A stretch of DNA of 64,000 nucleotides from contig NZ_UTHA01000226.1 in the NCBI RefSeq assembly GCF_900582195.1, positions 1 through 64,000 on the forward strand. The letters run 5' to 3'. The notes under the pieces are model-generated. The model ran no database searches, had not been told where the DNA came from, and was given only the letters and a program-made list of their open reading frames with translations. Origin of the DNA: Pseudomonas viridiflava. GTDB lineage: Bacteria; Pseudomonadota; Gammaproteobacteria; Pseudomonadales; Pseudomonadaceae. The translations under genes were made by a program, and so were the position numbers. Each line of letters opens with the position of its first letter. Positions within the stretch are counted from its first letter, which is position 1. Shown piece after piece: positions 8,739-17,828 of the stretch.

Positions 8739-9849
8739 ATCCAATCCCCCCGAAAAGACCATTGCCACAGGGTAGATGGCTGTAGCGTGGCTGTAGAAAA
8801 ATTCTGCCTGTGTATCGGTTTTGGCACGGTTTTCCCATGCACTCGCGACTTGCGAATTCAATCCTCGCAAAACAGCGCTGGCGGTGCCCATCCCGCACCA
8901 AGAGCAATCATCGAACGCTATCCGCGTTCTTGTAAGGTGCGATACCGAACCAAAAGTTCGCGTATCCGAGCTGGCAACAAGGAGTTCACCGCGTGAATCT
9001 TCAAACGCTTTGCCGCATCACAACCTCTTTGCATTTATCCGTTCGCCGCCGAGTTCACTCGAACAGTACCGGCTGCCTTCACACTTACTTTATTACTTGA
9101 GACCTCGACAGCGCACTGCGTTCGGCGATGAGTCATTGGCCGAAGGCAGCGTGCTATTTATTTTTTAAATAAGACTCGGGCAGTTATTGCACAAATGCAG
9201 CGTGCATTGAACGACAGCAGGATTGTCGAACAATAACTTTCAGCGCCATTGCAAGCGCACCAAAACTGCTCCACGGGTTTGAACTATTCAATACTTCAAA
9301 AAGCGATTTCATTTAAACAACAACAAGGAACATGCTCCGTGAGCCGCTAAAACATTGACCCGCACCAATTCAGTCCGCCGCGCACCAGCAAGTGCCCCGG
9401 CCGCCAGCTGCGCAGCCGCTCTATCCCGCCAACCCGCGTGATACGGCGCACAGCCTGACTCGCCTGTGAAAAAGCTCCCTCAACCGGAGTAACGGCAATC
9501 TGCGCGCCATGGAAAAACCACGACAAGGGTAAAACTTATATAAATGCGACATGGGTAACACTCATGAAATACGCACTCTACATTTCAGCAATATGTGGCA
9601 CAGCGGTTGCTATGTGTAACAAGCATGAGACACCGACCGTTGTCTTGCGCAATAGAAGAACAACCAGGGAATGGCTAATGAACACTCGAAGTCGATAGCG
9701 CCAAGCCAGTGAGTTTGCACAAGCCTTTAACCGGATAGTTCAACTATCGGCTTCTGCTCACCTTGAAGAAAGTTGCACCCACCCACTCGAACATCTCCCG
9801 GATGTTCGGACGGCACCTTATTGCCCTTCATCAACCCGAGGGAGCTTTA
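8739..9849. other. 1.1-kb intergenic region upstream of tonB, no convincing gene
   Basis: Short open frames are present (for example 8821-9168 on the plus strand), but none has a credible ribosome site or a recognisable protein. The stretch looks less GC-rich than the flanking genes. It holds a near-identical 17-bp direct repeat at 9551 and 9612 and a palindrome at 9732-9746 (GATAGTT-C-AACTATC) about 105 bp before the tonB start. It probably contains the promoter and operators of the tonB operon; an unannotated small RNA cannot be excluded. Confidence 0.6.
9551..9628 (+). promoter_or_regulatory. Direct repeats ATGnGTAACAnnCATGA upstream of tonB
   Basis: Two copies, 9551-9567 and 9612-9628, agree at 14 of 17 bases and lie 61 bp apart centre to centre, close to six helical turns. 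They stand 220-300 bp ahead of tonB in a gene-free stretch. They look like paired regulator sites; the binding protein is unknown. Confidence 0.35.
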
Positions 9850-10674
9850 ATGAACGACGCGGTAAAGCACAGAACCCTGCCGGGGCCGTTACGGGAAGCG
9901 CCGATCCCGCCGGTTTCGGGCGGGCCGGCCTTTAAAGCCAATACCTCACAACCCGGCGGGCTGAATAAACAGCAGATGGTGTTGCTGGTGGCGGTGTCGG
10001 CACTGATACATGGTGGCGCCTGGTGGTTTCTCCAGCAGTCGCGTACCCAGCCGCTGCCAACGCCGCCGCAGATTCCGGAAATGACCGTCGAGCTGACCAG
10101 CCCCACGCCACCGGCACCGCCCACCCCGGAACCACCCCCGCCGCCTCCGCCACCACCGCCTCCTGAACCGGAGCAGCCAGTGGAAGACGAAGACGCGGTC
10201 AAGCCACCGCCAAAACCGGTGGAGAAACCCAAGCCGATTGAAAAACCGAAACCGGTCGAGAAGCCGAAACCGGTGAAAAAGGTCGAGCCGCCGAAAGCCC
10301 CACCCGCTCCGGCACAACCGGCGGCTCCTGCTGCCCCGGCCACCCCGAGCGCGCCACCGGCCCCTGCCGCCGCGCCGGGTCCGGTCAAGGAATCGGCAGC
10401 GATTTCCGGCCTCGCCAGCCTCGGCAACCCACCACCGGAATACCCGTCGCTGGCCCTGCGACGCAACTGGGAAGGCAGCGTGGTCCTGCGCATTCAGGTG
10501 CTGGCCAACGGTCGCGCCGGCTCAGTGACGGTGACCAAGTCCAGCGGCAAGCCGCAACTGGATGACGCCGCTGTCGCCGCGGTGAAGAACTGGAAATTCA
10601 TTCCGGCCAAACGCGGTGACACGCCGATCGACGGCTTCGCCACCCAGACCATCGATTTCAAATTGCCGCAATAA
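9850..10674 (+). CDS. tonB: Energy transducer TonB
   Basis: A 274-residue TonB that transmits proton-motive force from ExbB/ExbD to outer-membrane receptors. The single membrane anchor is at about residues 43-60 (MVLLVAVSALIHGGAWWF) and includes the conserved His54. It is followed by a long Pro-rich periplasmic spacer with a run of 11 or more prolines and repeated EKPKPVEKPKP units. The C-terminal TonB domain occupies about residues 195-274 (YPSLALRRNWEGSVVLRIQV ... NWKFIPAKR). The ATG at 9850 follows GGGAG; the open frame extends upstream but without a ribosome site. It is the first gene of tonB-exbB-exbD, which probably serves the receptor at 12035. Confidence 0.95.
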   Translation: MNDAVKHRTLPGPLREAPIPPVSGGPAFKANTSQPGGLNKQQMVLLVAVSALIHGGAWWFLQQSRTQPLPTPPQIPEMTVELTSPTPPAPPTPEPPPPPPPPPPPEPEQPVEDEDAVKPPPKPVEKPKPIEKPKPVEKPKPVKKVEPPKAPPAPAQPAAPAAPATPSAPPAPAAAPGPVKESAAISGLASLGNPPPEYPSLALRRNWEGSVVLRIQVLANGRAGSVTVTKSSGKPQLDDAAVAAVKNWKFIPAKRGDTPIDGFATQTIDFKLPQ

Positions 10675-10723
10675 CCGAACGCTCAATCAACGCACAACCG
10701 AATAACGCAAGCGAGGTATCACC

Positions 10724-11428
10724 ATGAACGATTTGTCTTCGATGATTGTCCCCGGCGTGCTCTGGGGTCTGGTGCTGTTTTCCGTGGTCAGCTGGGCGAT
10801 CCTGCTGGTCAAGTCGGCGCAGTACCTGCGGCAGAAAGCGCAGAACAAACAGTTCACCAAAGCCTTCTGGGGCGCGCCGGATCTGCTCACCGCCGCCGAG
10901 CACGCCAGCCAGTATCCGGGCTCACTGGCGCGCATCGCCAGCAGCGGTTTCGAAGCACTGCTGGTGGAAGACTCGCCACGCACCACGCAACAACTGGCGC
11001 ACACCATCAACCGCTCGGATCGCCTGGAACGCAACCTGCGCCAGCAGATCCAGAAGGAACGTCGCTCGCTGGAAAACGGTCAGGCGATCCTCGCCAGTAT
11101 CGGCAGCACCGCGCCGTTCATTGGTTTGTTCGGCACCGTGTGGGGCATCATGGAAGCGCTGAAAAGCATCGGCGAAACCGGTTCCGCCAGCCTTGAAGCG
11201 GTGGCCGGACCCATCGGCCACGCGCTGATCGCCACTGGCGTAGGGATCGCCGTCGCGGTGCCGGCGGTACTGATTTACAACTTCTTCCTGCGTCGCTTGA
11301 AGCTCGCCTCGGCGGACATGGATGACTTCGCCCACGACTTCGACGCCCTCGCCTCGCGCAGTGCGTTTTCCATCAGCCGTCAGGCCATCGCCAGCAAAAC
11401 CACAGCCGCCGTACGGGAGGCCAGCTGA
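10724..11428 (+). CDS. exbB: MotA/TolQ/ExbB proton channel family protein
   Basis: A 234-residue inner-membrane protein of the ExbB/TolQ family that forms the pentameric proton channel with ExbD. The first membrane segment is at about residues 8-28 (VPGVLWGLVLFSVVSWAILL, written here within limits) and two more are at about 125-150 and 165-190. The conserved core GSTAPFIGLFGTVWGIM and the GIAVAVPAVLIYNFF segment are present. It begins 49 bp after tonB and its stop overlaps the exbD start (TGATG). The operon context favours ExbB over TolQ. Confidence 0.94.
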   Translation: MNDLSSMIVPGVLWGLVLFSVVSWAILLVKSAQYLRQKAQNKQFTKAFWGAPDLLTAAEHASQYPGSLARIASSGFEALLVEDSPRTTQQLAHTINRSDRLERNLRQQIQKERRSLENGQAILASIGSTAPFIGLFGTVWGIMEALKSIGETGSASLEAVAGPIGHALIATGVGIAVAVPAVLIYNFFLRRLKLASADMDDFAHDFDALASRSAFSISRQAIASKTTAAVREAS

Positions 11429-11829
11429 TGTCTTTTTCTACTCAGGACAGCGATGAAGTGCTCAGCGAAATGAACGTCACGCCGCTGGTCGACGTGATGC
11501 TGGTGCTGCTGGTGGTGTTCATCGTCACCGCGCCGCTGATGACCAACGCAATCAAAGTGAACCTGCCGAAAACCGACGCCGTCGCCCCCGCCGAGAAAAA
11601 GGACCCGGTGGTGGTCAGCGTCGATCAGGACGGCAAGTTTTATCTGGCCAAGACCGAACTGGCCCCGGAATCCCTGGAGGCCAGCCTCAAGGAGGTCAAG
11701 GCCAAGGACAGCGAAGTGCGCGTGCAGCTGCAGGCCGACTCCGCCGTCAATTACGGCCAGGTGGCGAAAGCCATGGCGTCAATCGAACGCTCGGGCATCA
11801 CCAAAATATCGGTGATGACCACCCACTGA
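11428..11829 (+). CDS. exbD: Biopolymer transport protein ExbD
   Basis: A 133-residue ExbD/TolR-family protein with one membrane helix at about residues 22-42 (PLVDVMLVLLVVFIVTAPLM), including the proton-carrying Asp of the LVDVM motif, and a periplasmic C-terminal domain. It shares one base with exbB, so the two are translationally coupled. It completes the tonB-exbB-exbD energising unit. Confidence 0.95.
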   Translation: MSFSTQDSDEVLSEMNVTPLVDVMLVLLVVFIVTAPLMTNAIKVNLPKTDAVAPAEKKDPVVVSVDQDGKFYLAKTELAPESLEASLKEVKAKDSEVRVQLQADSAVNYGQVAKAMASIERSGITKISVMTTH

Positions 11830-11833
11830 GTTC

Positions 11834-11868
11834 GGTGGCGGACGCGCCTGAGAGACGCGCCCGCCACC
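11834..11868 (+). terminator. GC-rich hairpin after exbD
   Basis: GGTGGCGGACGCG and CGCGCCCGCCACC pair around a short loop immediately after exbD. There is no T-run, so it is either a weak attenuator between exbD and the receptor gene or an mRNA-stabilising structure. Confidence 0.35.
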
Positions 11869-12034
11869 GCTCGCTGAATCCTGTCGCAATCAGCCGACCG
11901 AAAAACGCCACGCGTCTTCGGAGGGGATCGGCTTGCTTGAAGAAAGTGGTTTTCCGCACGCGGTATCACCGATAGCGGAGCAATGAGGGGCTCACAAGGC
12001 CAATTCGATAACGTCTAAAAAGTCGGAAATAACC

Positions 12035-14746
12035 ATGCTGATGAACACTCCACGCTTCACGCTCAAACCCTTGGTGGCCACGATTTCTCGCCACCGTTTT
12101 GTTCCGTTGTATCTGGTGGCCATGGGGATGGGCGCCGGGACTGTGCAGGCGGCCGAGGACGACAACAACAGCGTCCCGGCGGCTGCAGCGGTGGTTGCGC
12201 CGACCACGCAACTGCAACGGGTGGAAGTGACCGGTTCGGCGATTCGCCGGGTCGATGCGGAAACGGCGGTGCCGATCACCATTCTCAAGGCCGATGAGCT
12301 GCGCAAACAGGGCGTGACCACCACCGCCGAACTGGTGCAGCGCATCACCGGCAGCCAGTCGATCAACAACAGCGCAGGCTCAGTCGGCGCAGCCACTGGC
12401 GGCGCCTCGTTCGCCGACATGCGCGGCATCGGCGCGAACAAGACGCTGGTGCTGCTCAACGGTCGACGCCTGGCCAACAACGCCTTGTCCGGGACCAACT
12501 CGGCCGGCGGTGCGGTGGATCTGAACATGATCCCGTTTGCCGCCATCGAGCGCGTCGAAGTGCTGCGTGACGGCGCCTCGGCCCTGTACGGCACCGACGC
12601 CATCGGCGGTGTGATCAACTTCATCACCAAGAAGTCCCTCACCGACGGCCAGTTGACCCTCGGCGGCGAAACCCCGACCCACAGCGGCGGCGGCCAAACC
12701 AAAGACATGAGCGCCAGTTGGGGCTACGGCGATCTGGAAGAAGACCACTTCAACGTGCTCGGCGTGTTTAACTACAACAAGCAGCAGAACCTCGACGCCA
12801 ACGACCGCTCCTTTGCCACCGATTACGCGCCCGGTCGTGGTCTCGATCAGACCTCCGGCACGGCGTTCCCCGGCAACTACAGCCAGAACGGCAACGCCAC
12901 CAACCCGCTGGCCAACAGCAATTGCAACGGCCCCAACCTGATCGCCCGCGACGGCTTGTGCCGCTTCAGCACCCGCGAATACATCGATCTGGTGCCGCAA
13001 ACCGAAAAGACCTCGTTCTTCGGCAAGACCACCGGCAAGCTTGGCGACGATCACAACGTCAATCTCGAATACTTCTGGTCGCGCAACAACAACGCTACGG
13101 CGATCGGCCCGGCGCCACTGACCGGCCTGAGCCTCGATTCCTCTTCACCGTACTACCCTGGCAACGGCATCACCCCGGCGCCGACCGATTTCGCCCTCGA
13201 CCCGACACAACCGGTCGATGTGAACTGGCGCGAAACTGCTGCCGGCCCGCGTGAATCGAAAGACCAGAACACCAGCCAGCGCTTCCTGCTCAGTTTCGAT
13301 GGTCTGGTTGGCGGCTGGGATTACAACGTCGGCGCCTCGTACAACCAGAATAAAATCGTCTCCAGCGTCACCAGCGGTTTTGTCAGCGATCAGGCGATGA
13401 TCAATGGTCTGGCCAGCGGTTTGCTCAACCCGTTCGGCCCGCAATCTGCCGCCGGTCAGCAGTACATCGACGACGCGGCGTACCACGGTGCCTACTCCAC
13501 TGCCGTTGGCCGTGTCGCCGGTTTCGACGGCCGAATCAGCCGCGAAATCGGTGACTGGTTCGGCGCCGGTCCGTCCGGCCTGGCGCTGGGTGGTGAGTAC
13601 CGCAAAGAGAAATTCCACCAGGACTTCGAGTCATTCGCCGGCGACATCCAGAGCCTCGGCATCGACCCGGCCGGCAGTGTCGAGGGCGACCGTAGCGTCA
13701 AAGCCGCCTACGCGGAAATCAACGTGCCGGTGCTCGACAGCCTCGAATTGTCCGCCGCCGTGCGTCACGACAAATACAGCGACTTCGGCAGCACCACCAA
13801 CCCGAAATACTCGTTCCGTTATCAGCCGTTGAAAGAGCTGGTGGTGCGTGGCGCCTATAGCGAAGGTTTCCGTGCGCCGTCGCTGTACGAGCTGTATTCG
13901 CCGCGCAGCATCACGTTCACTCAGGGCTACTACAACGACCCGGTGCTGTGTACTGGCGGCGTGGTGCAACCGGGCGGCAACGGCGGCCGCGATTGCGGTC
14001 AGCAGTTCCTCAACCAGATTGGCGGCAACGAAGATCTGGCCCCGGAGAAGGCGCGTAACGTGACGCTGGGCTTCGTCTATCAGCCGATCAACAACCTCTC
14101 GGTGGGTCTGGATTTCTGGTGGATTCACATCTCCAACCAGATCCAGCCGTTCCCGGAATCCACCGTGTTTGATCAGGCCGGCTCCTACCCGGACCGCTTC
14201 GTGCGCAACGCCGACGGCACGCTCAACTACATCGTCACCGGCAACGCCAACCTTGGCATCGTCGAAACCAACGGTGTCGACGTCTCGCTGGACTACCGCT
14301 TCCCGAACACGCCGTACGGTCAGTTCGGTCTGGGCCTGCAAGGCACCTATGTTGACGAGTACGACTTCCAGAGCACCATCAAAGGCCCGTTCACCGACAA
14401 GGTCGGCGACTTTCAGGGTGACGGCGTGATCGCCCGCTGGAAGCACAACCTCACCGGCAGCTGGACCTTCGGCGCGGCGCGCGCAGCACTGACCAACCGC
14501 TTCACCACCGGTTACAACGATTACGACCGCGATACCCACGCACGCGTGGCGTCGTATTCGGTGTGGGACCTGTCGGCCGGCTACACCTTCAACAAGGTGC
14601 TGGATGTCGATGCCGGGATGAAGAACGTGTTCGACCGCAACCCGCCGTTCTCCAACCAGGCCTACAACTTCCAGAGCGGCTATGACCCGCGCTACACCGA
14701 CCCGCTGGGCCGCACGTTGTTTGCGCGCATGACTTACCACTTCTAA
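12035..14746 (+). CDS. TonB-dependent outer-membrane receptor
   Basis: A 903-residue TonB-dependent receptor. It has an N-terminal signal (about residues 1-40, cleaved after VQAA), a TonB-box-like stretch LQRVEVTGSAIRR at about 60-72, a plug domain at about 75-190 (FADMRGIGANKTLVLLNGRR, ALYGTDAIGGVINFITKK) and a ~700-residue beta barrel ending in the terminal aromatic FARMTYHF. The barrel includes the FRAPSLYELYSP and DLAPEKARNVTLGF signatures. It lies 205 bp after exbD and 150 bp before yejA, all on one strand. The plug and barrel resemble CirA/Oar-type receptors of broad specificity rather than a defined siderophore receptor. Context suggests a peptide or peptide-conjugate ligand, which is inference. 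Confidence 0.93.
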   Translation: MLMNTPRFTLKPLVATISRHRFVPLYLVAMGMGAGTVQAAEDDNNSVPAAAAVVAPTTQLQRVEVTGSAIRRVDAETAVPITILKADELRKQGVTTTAELVQRITGSQSINNSAGSVGAATGGASFADMRGIGANKTLVLLNGRRLANNALSGTNSAGGAVDLNMIPFAAIERVEVLRDGASALYGTDAIGGVINFITKKSLTDGQLTLGGETPTHSGGGQTKDMSASWGYGDLEEDHFNVLGVFNYNKQQNLDANDRSFATDYAPGRGLDQTSGTAFPGNYSQNGNATNPLANSNCNGPNLIARDGLCRFSTREYIDLVPQTEKTSFFGKTTGKLGDDHNVNLEYFWSRNNNATAIGPAPLTGLSLDSSSPYYPGNGITPAPTDFALDPTQPVDVNWRETAAGPRESKDQNTSQRFLLSFDGLVGGWDYNVGASYNQNKIVSSVTSGFVSDQAMINGLASGLLNPFGPQSAAGQQYIDDAAYHGAYSTAVGRVAGFDGRISREIGDWFGAGPSGLALGGEYRKEKFHQDFESFAGDIQSLGIDPAGSVEGDRSVKAAYAEINVPVLDSLELSAAVRHDKYSDFGSTTNPKYSFRYQPLKELVVRGAYSEGFRAPSLYELYSPRSITFTQGYYNDPVLCTGGVVQPGGNGGRDCGQQFLNQIGGNEDLAPEKARNVTLGFVYQPINNLSVGLDFWWIHISNQIQPFPESTVFDQAGSYPDRFVRNADGTLNYIVTGNANLGIVETNGVDVSLDYRFPNTPYGQFGLGLQGTYVDEYDFQSTIKGPFTDKVGDFQGDGVIARWKHNLTGSWTFGAARAALTNRFTTGYNDYDRDTHARVASYSVWDLSAGYTFNKVLDVDAGMKNVFDRNPPFSNQAYNFQSGYDPRYTDPLGRTLFARMTYHF

Positions 14747-14768
14747 CCAAGAGCACCGCAAACCCAAT

Positions 14769-14856
14769 GGGGAGCGAGCTTGCTCGCGAAGGCGCCGTAT
14801 CAGTCAACACATCCTTCACTGATACACCGCATTCGCGAGCAAGCTCGCTCCCACAG
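14769..14856. repeat. REPIN-type palindrome pair (copy A2)
   Basis: An inverted REP pair between the receptor gene and yejA; the left arm lacks its first bases (starts GGGGAGCGAGC). The right arm ends GCTCCCACAG. It lies within what is probably a co-transcribed region, where such hairpins can limit 3' decay. Confidence 0.88.
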
Positions 14857-14896
14857 GGGGGGCCGGGTTCCTTCAGGGATTTTCAGGAGTGACTTC

Positions 14897-16762
14897 ATGA
14901 GTTTTTTGCGCAACATGGCGGGCCTGTTACTCGGCAGTGCGCTGCTGTGCACCGGCACTTCGGCGCTGGCCGCTGGCAGTTATGCGCTGACGGTGTATGG
15001 CGAGGCGCCGAAGTATCCGCCGGGCTTCCAGCATTTCGATTTCGTCGATCCCAAGGCGCCCAAGGGTGGTTCGCTCAGTCGCGCGTCGATGGAAATCGGT
15101 CAGTACAACTACATCACCCCGTATGCCGATCAGGGCATTTCCGTGGTGCAGGTCAATGACTGGGTGTACTCGCCGCTGGCGTTCCGTTCGCTCGACGAGC
15201 CCTACACCGTTTACGCACTGGTCGCGCAACAGATCGAGCGCGATCCCGAAGGTATGTGGGTGCGCTTCACCCTCAATCCGAAAGCACGCTTCGCCGACGG
15301 CACGCCGATCACTGCCGAAGACGTGCGCTACACCTTCAACCTGCTGATGACCAAGGGCAGCCTGAGTTATCGCCAGCAATACGCCGACGTCCAGGACGTG
15401 CAAATCGAAGGCCCGCGACAGGTACGCTTCACCTTCAAGAACAACCTCAACCGCACCCTGGCGCTGGACCTGGCGACGATGCGCGTGGTCCCCGAGCACT
15501 GGTGGCAAACCCGCGATTTCGCCAATGGCGGCGGTTTCGAGCCCCCGCTGGGCAGCGGCCCGTACCGGGTGACCAAGGTCGACGCCGGGCGCAGCATCAG
15601 TTTCCAGCGCGATCCGGACTGGTGGGGCAAGGACCTGCCGGTCAGTCGCGGCATGTACAACTTCGACACCCTCACGGTGAATTTCTACGGCGACACCGAC
15701 GTCGCCCGCCAACTGCTGCAGGCCGGCGCGTTCGACTACAACCGCGAGTTCTCCTCGTCCGGTTACGTGGTCGGCTACGACAGCCCGGCACTGCGTGATG
15801 GTCGCTTGCAACAGTCGATCCTCGCCCCGGACAAACCCACCGCCGCTCAGGGCTTCGTGTTCAACCTGCAGAACCCGTTCTTCAAGGATCGCCGCGTGCG
15901 TCAGGCGATCAGCCTGCTGTGGGATTTCGAGTGGACCAACAAGCAGATGATGCGCGGCTTCTACGTGCGTCAGAACAGCTTCTGGCCGAAGAGTGAGATG
16001 GCTGCCACCGCCCTGCCCGACGCCGAAGAGTTGAAGATCCTCGAACCGCTGCGTGGACAGATCCCCGACGAGGTCTTCACCACGGTGTATGAAGCGCCGA
16101 AAACCGATGGCAGCGGCTACATCCGCGACAAGCAACTGCAAGCGCTGAAGCTGCTCGCCGAGGCCGGTTGGACGCCGCAACACAATCGCTTGGTCAACGC
16201 TGCTGGCGAGCCGTTGGAGTTCACCTTTCTCGACGGTCAGGGCGGCTTCGACCGCATGCTGCTGCCGTTCAAACGCACCCTCGCGCAGATCGGCATCACC
16301 CTCAATTTGCGCCGGATCGATTCGGCGCAATACATCAACCGCCTCAACGCCCGTGACTACGACATGATCGTCGTCGCTTTCCCGCGCAGCGGCGATCCGA
16401 TCGTCTCCCCTGGCCGCGAGTTGTACAGCCTGTACGCCTCGCAAAGTGCCACACAAATCGGCAGCTCGAACTCGATGGTGCTGGCCAACCCGGCGGTCGA
16501 TCAACTGATCGACGGACTGGTCCAGGCCAACACCCGCGAGGCCATGGTGCATTACGCCCGCGCCCTCGACCGGGTGCTGCAATGGGGTTACTACATGATT
16601 CCCAACTACTACTCCAAAGGCACGCCGACGGTGTACCAGAATCGCTTCGGCATGCCGCCCGTGCAACCGGCGTACGACGAAGGCCTCAACACCTGGTGGG
16701 AGGTGTCGGCCAAGGCGCTGACCACGCAACAGATGCACACTCAGCTTGCGGGGGGCCAGTGA
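14897..16762 (+). CDS. yejA: Extracellular solute-binding protein, YejA type
   Basis: A 621-residue periplasmic binding protein (SBP family 5) for the oligopeptide ABC importer YejABEF, which in enterobacteria also takes up microcin C. The signal peptide covers about residues 1-26 (LLGSALLCTGTSALAAG). YejA hallmarks are LTVYGEAPKYPPGF near the mature N-terminus, FDFVDPKAPKGGSLSRASM and YITPYADQG. Later markers are LGSGPYRVTKV and YNREFSSSGYVVGYD. The ATG at 14897 follows AGGAGT; an upstream in-frame stretch derives from REPIN A2 and is not used. The stop is one base before the yejB start. Confidence 0.93.
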   Translation: MSFLRNMAGLLLGSALLCTGTSALAAGSYALTVYGEAPKYPPGFQHFDFVDPKAPKGGSLSRASMEIGQYNYITPYADQGISVVQVNDWVYSPLAFRSLDEPYTVYALVAQQIERDPEGMWVRFTLNPKARFADGTPITAEDVRYTFNLLMTKGSLSYRQQYADVQDVQIEGPRQVRFTFKNNLNRTLALDLATMRVVPEHWWQTRDFANGGGFEPPLGSGPYRVTKVDAGRSISFQRDPDWWGKDLPVSRGMYNFDTLTVNFYGDTDVARQLLQAGAFDYNREFSSSGYVVGYDSPALRDGRLQQSILAPDKPTAAQGFVFNLQNPFFKDRRVRQAISLLWDFEWTNKQMMRGFYVRQNSFWPKSEMAATALPDAEELKILEPLRGQIPDEVFTTVYEAPKTDGSGYIRDKQLQALKLLAEAGWTPQHNRLVNAAGEPLEFTFLDGQGGFDRMLLPFKRTLAQIGITLNLRRIDSAQYINRLNARDYDMIVVAFPRSGDPIVSPGRELYSLYASQSATQIGSSNSMVLANPAVDQLIDGLVQANTREAMVHYARALDRVLQWGYYMIPNYYSKGTPTVYQNRFGMPPVQPAYDEGLNTWWEVSAKALTTQQMHTQLAGGQ

Positions 16763-16763
16763 C

Positions 16764-17828
16764 ATGCTGCGTTATCTGAGTCGACGCTTGCTGCTGATCA
16801 TCCCCACGCTGCTGTGCATTCTGGTGGTCAATTTCCTTATCGTGCAGGCCGCACCGGGCGGGCCGGTGGAGCAAGCCATCGCCCGCTTGCAGGGCTTCGG
16901 CGCCCACAGCATGGGCGGCGGTGGCGAGGTCGCGGCGGTTGGCGGTGCAGGCCGCAGCAGCCGTGGCCTCGACCCGGCGCTTATCGAAGAAATCAAGCAC
17001 CACTACGGCTTCGACAAACCGATGCACGAACGCCTTTGGCTGATGCTGAAAAACTACGCGCAACTGGATCTGGGCAGCAGTTTCTTTCGCGGTGCAAAGG
17101 TCACCGATCTGATCGTGCAGAAATTGCCGGTGTCACTGTCGCTGGGCTTGTGGGCGACGTTGATCACTTACCTGATTTCGATCCCGTTGGGCATTCGCAA
17201 AGCGATCAGGAACGGCAGCGCCTTCGATGTCTGGAGCAGCACGGCGATCATCATTGGCTACGCGATGCCAGCGTTCCTCTTCGCGATTCTGTTGATCGTG
17301 GTGTTTGCCGGTGGCAGCTACGTCAACTGGTTTCCAGTGCAGGGGCTGGTGTCGGATAACTTCGACAGCCTCAGCGCGCTGGGCAAGGTCGGCGACTATC
17401 TCTGGCATTTGGTGTTGCCAGTGACGGCGCTGGTGATCGGCGGTTTCGCCACGCTGACGATCCTGACCAAAAACAGCTTCCTCAACGAAATCAGCCGCCA
17501 GTATGTGATCACTGCGCGGGCCAAGGGCCTGACCGAGCGCCGCGTGCTCTACGGCCATGTATGCCGCAACGCGATGTTGTTGGTGGTGGCCGGTGTGCCG
17601 TCGGCGCTGATCGAGGTGTTTTTCGCCGGCTCCCTGCTGATCGAAACCATCTTCAACCTCGACGGCCTCGGGCGCATGAGCTACGAAGCGGCGGTGTCGC
17701 GGGATTACCCGGTGGTATTCGGTGCGCTGTTCCTGTTCACCCTGTTCGGCTTGCTGATCAAGCTGATCGGTGACCTCTGCTACACCCTGCTTGACCCGCG
17801 CATCGACTTCTCGGCGAGGACTGCCTGA
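16764..17828 (+). CDS. yejB: Oligopeptide ABC transporter permease YejB
   Basis: A 354-residue inner-membrane permease of the DppB/OppB class with six predicted helices (first at about residues 9-30, LLLIIPTLLCILVVNFLIVQ). It contains the glycine-rich insertion at about 50-70 that typifies YejB, the HHYGFDKPMHERL motif, and the EAA loop toward the C-terminus (ITARAKGLTERRVLYGHVC), through which it contacts the ATPase. It starts one base after yejA and overlaps yejE by one base (TGATG). Confidence 0.94.
   Translation: MLRYLSRRLLLIIPTLLCILVVNFLIVQAAPGGPVEQAIARLQGFGAHSMGGGGEVAAVGGAGRSSRGLDPALIEEIKHHYGFDKPMHERLWLMLKNYAQLDLGSSFFRGAKVTDLIVQKLPVSLSLGLWATLITYLISIPLGIRKAIRNGSAFDVWSSTAIIIGYAMPAFLFAILLIVVFAGGSYVNWFPVQGLVSDNFDSLSALGKVGDYLWHLVLPVTALVIGGFATLTILTKNSFLNEISRQYVITARAKGLTERRVLYGHVCRNAMLLVVAGVPSALIEVFFAGSLLIETIFNLDGLGRMSYEAAVSRDYPVVFGALFLFTLFGLLIKLIGDLCYTLLDPRIDFSARTA

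Noticed and set aside
8821..9168. A 115-codon frame in the gap upstream of tonB
   Set aside because: There is no ribosome site, composition is atypical, and no motif is recognised.
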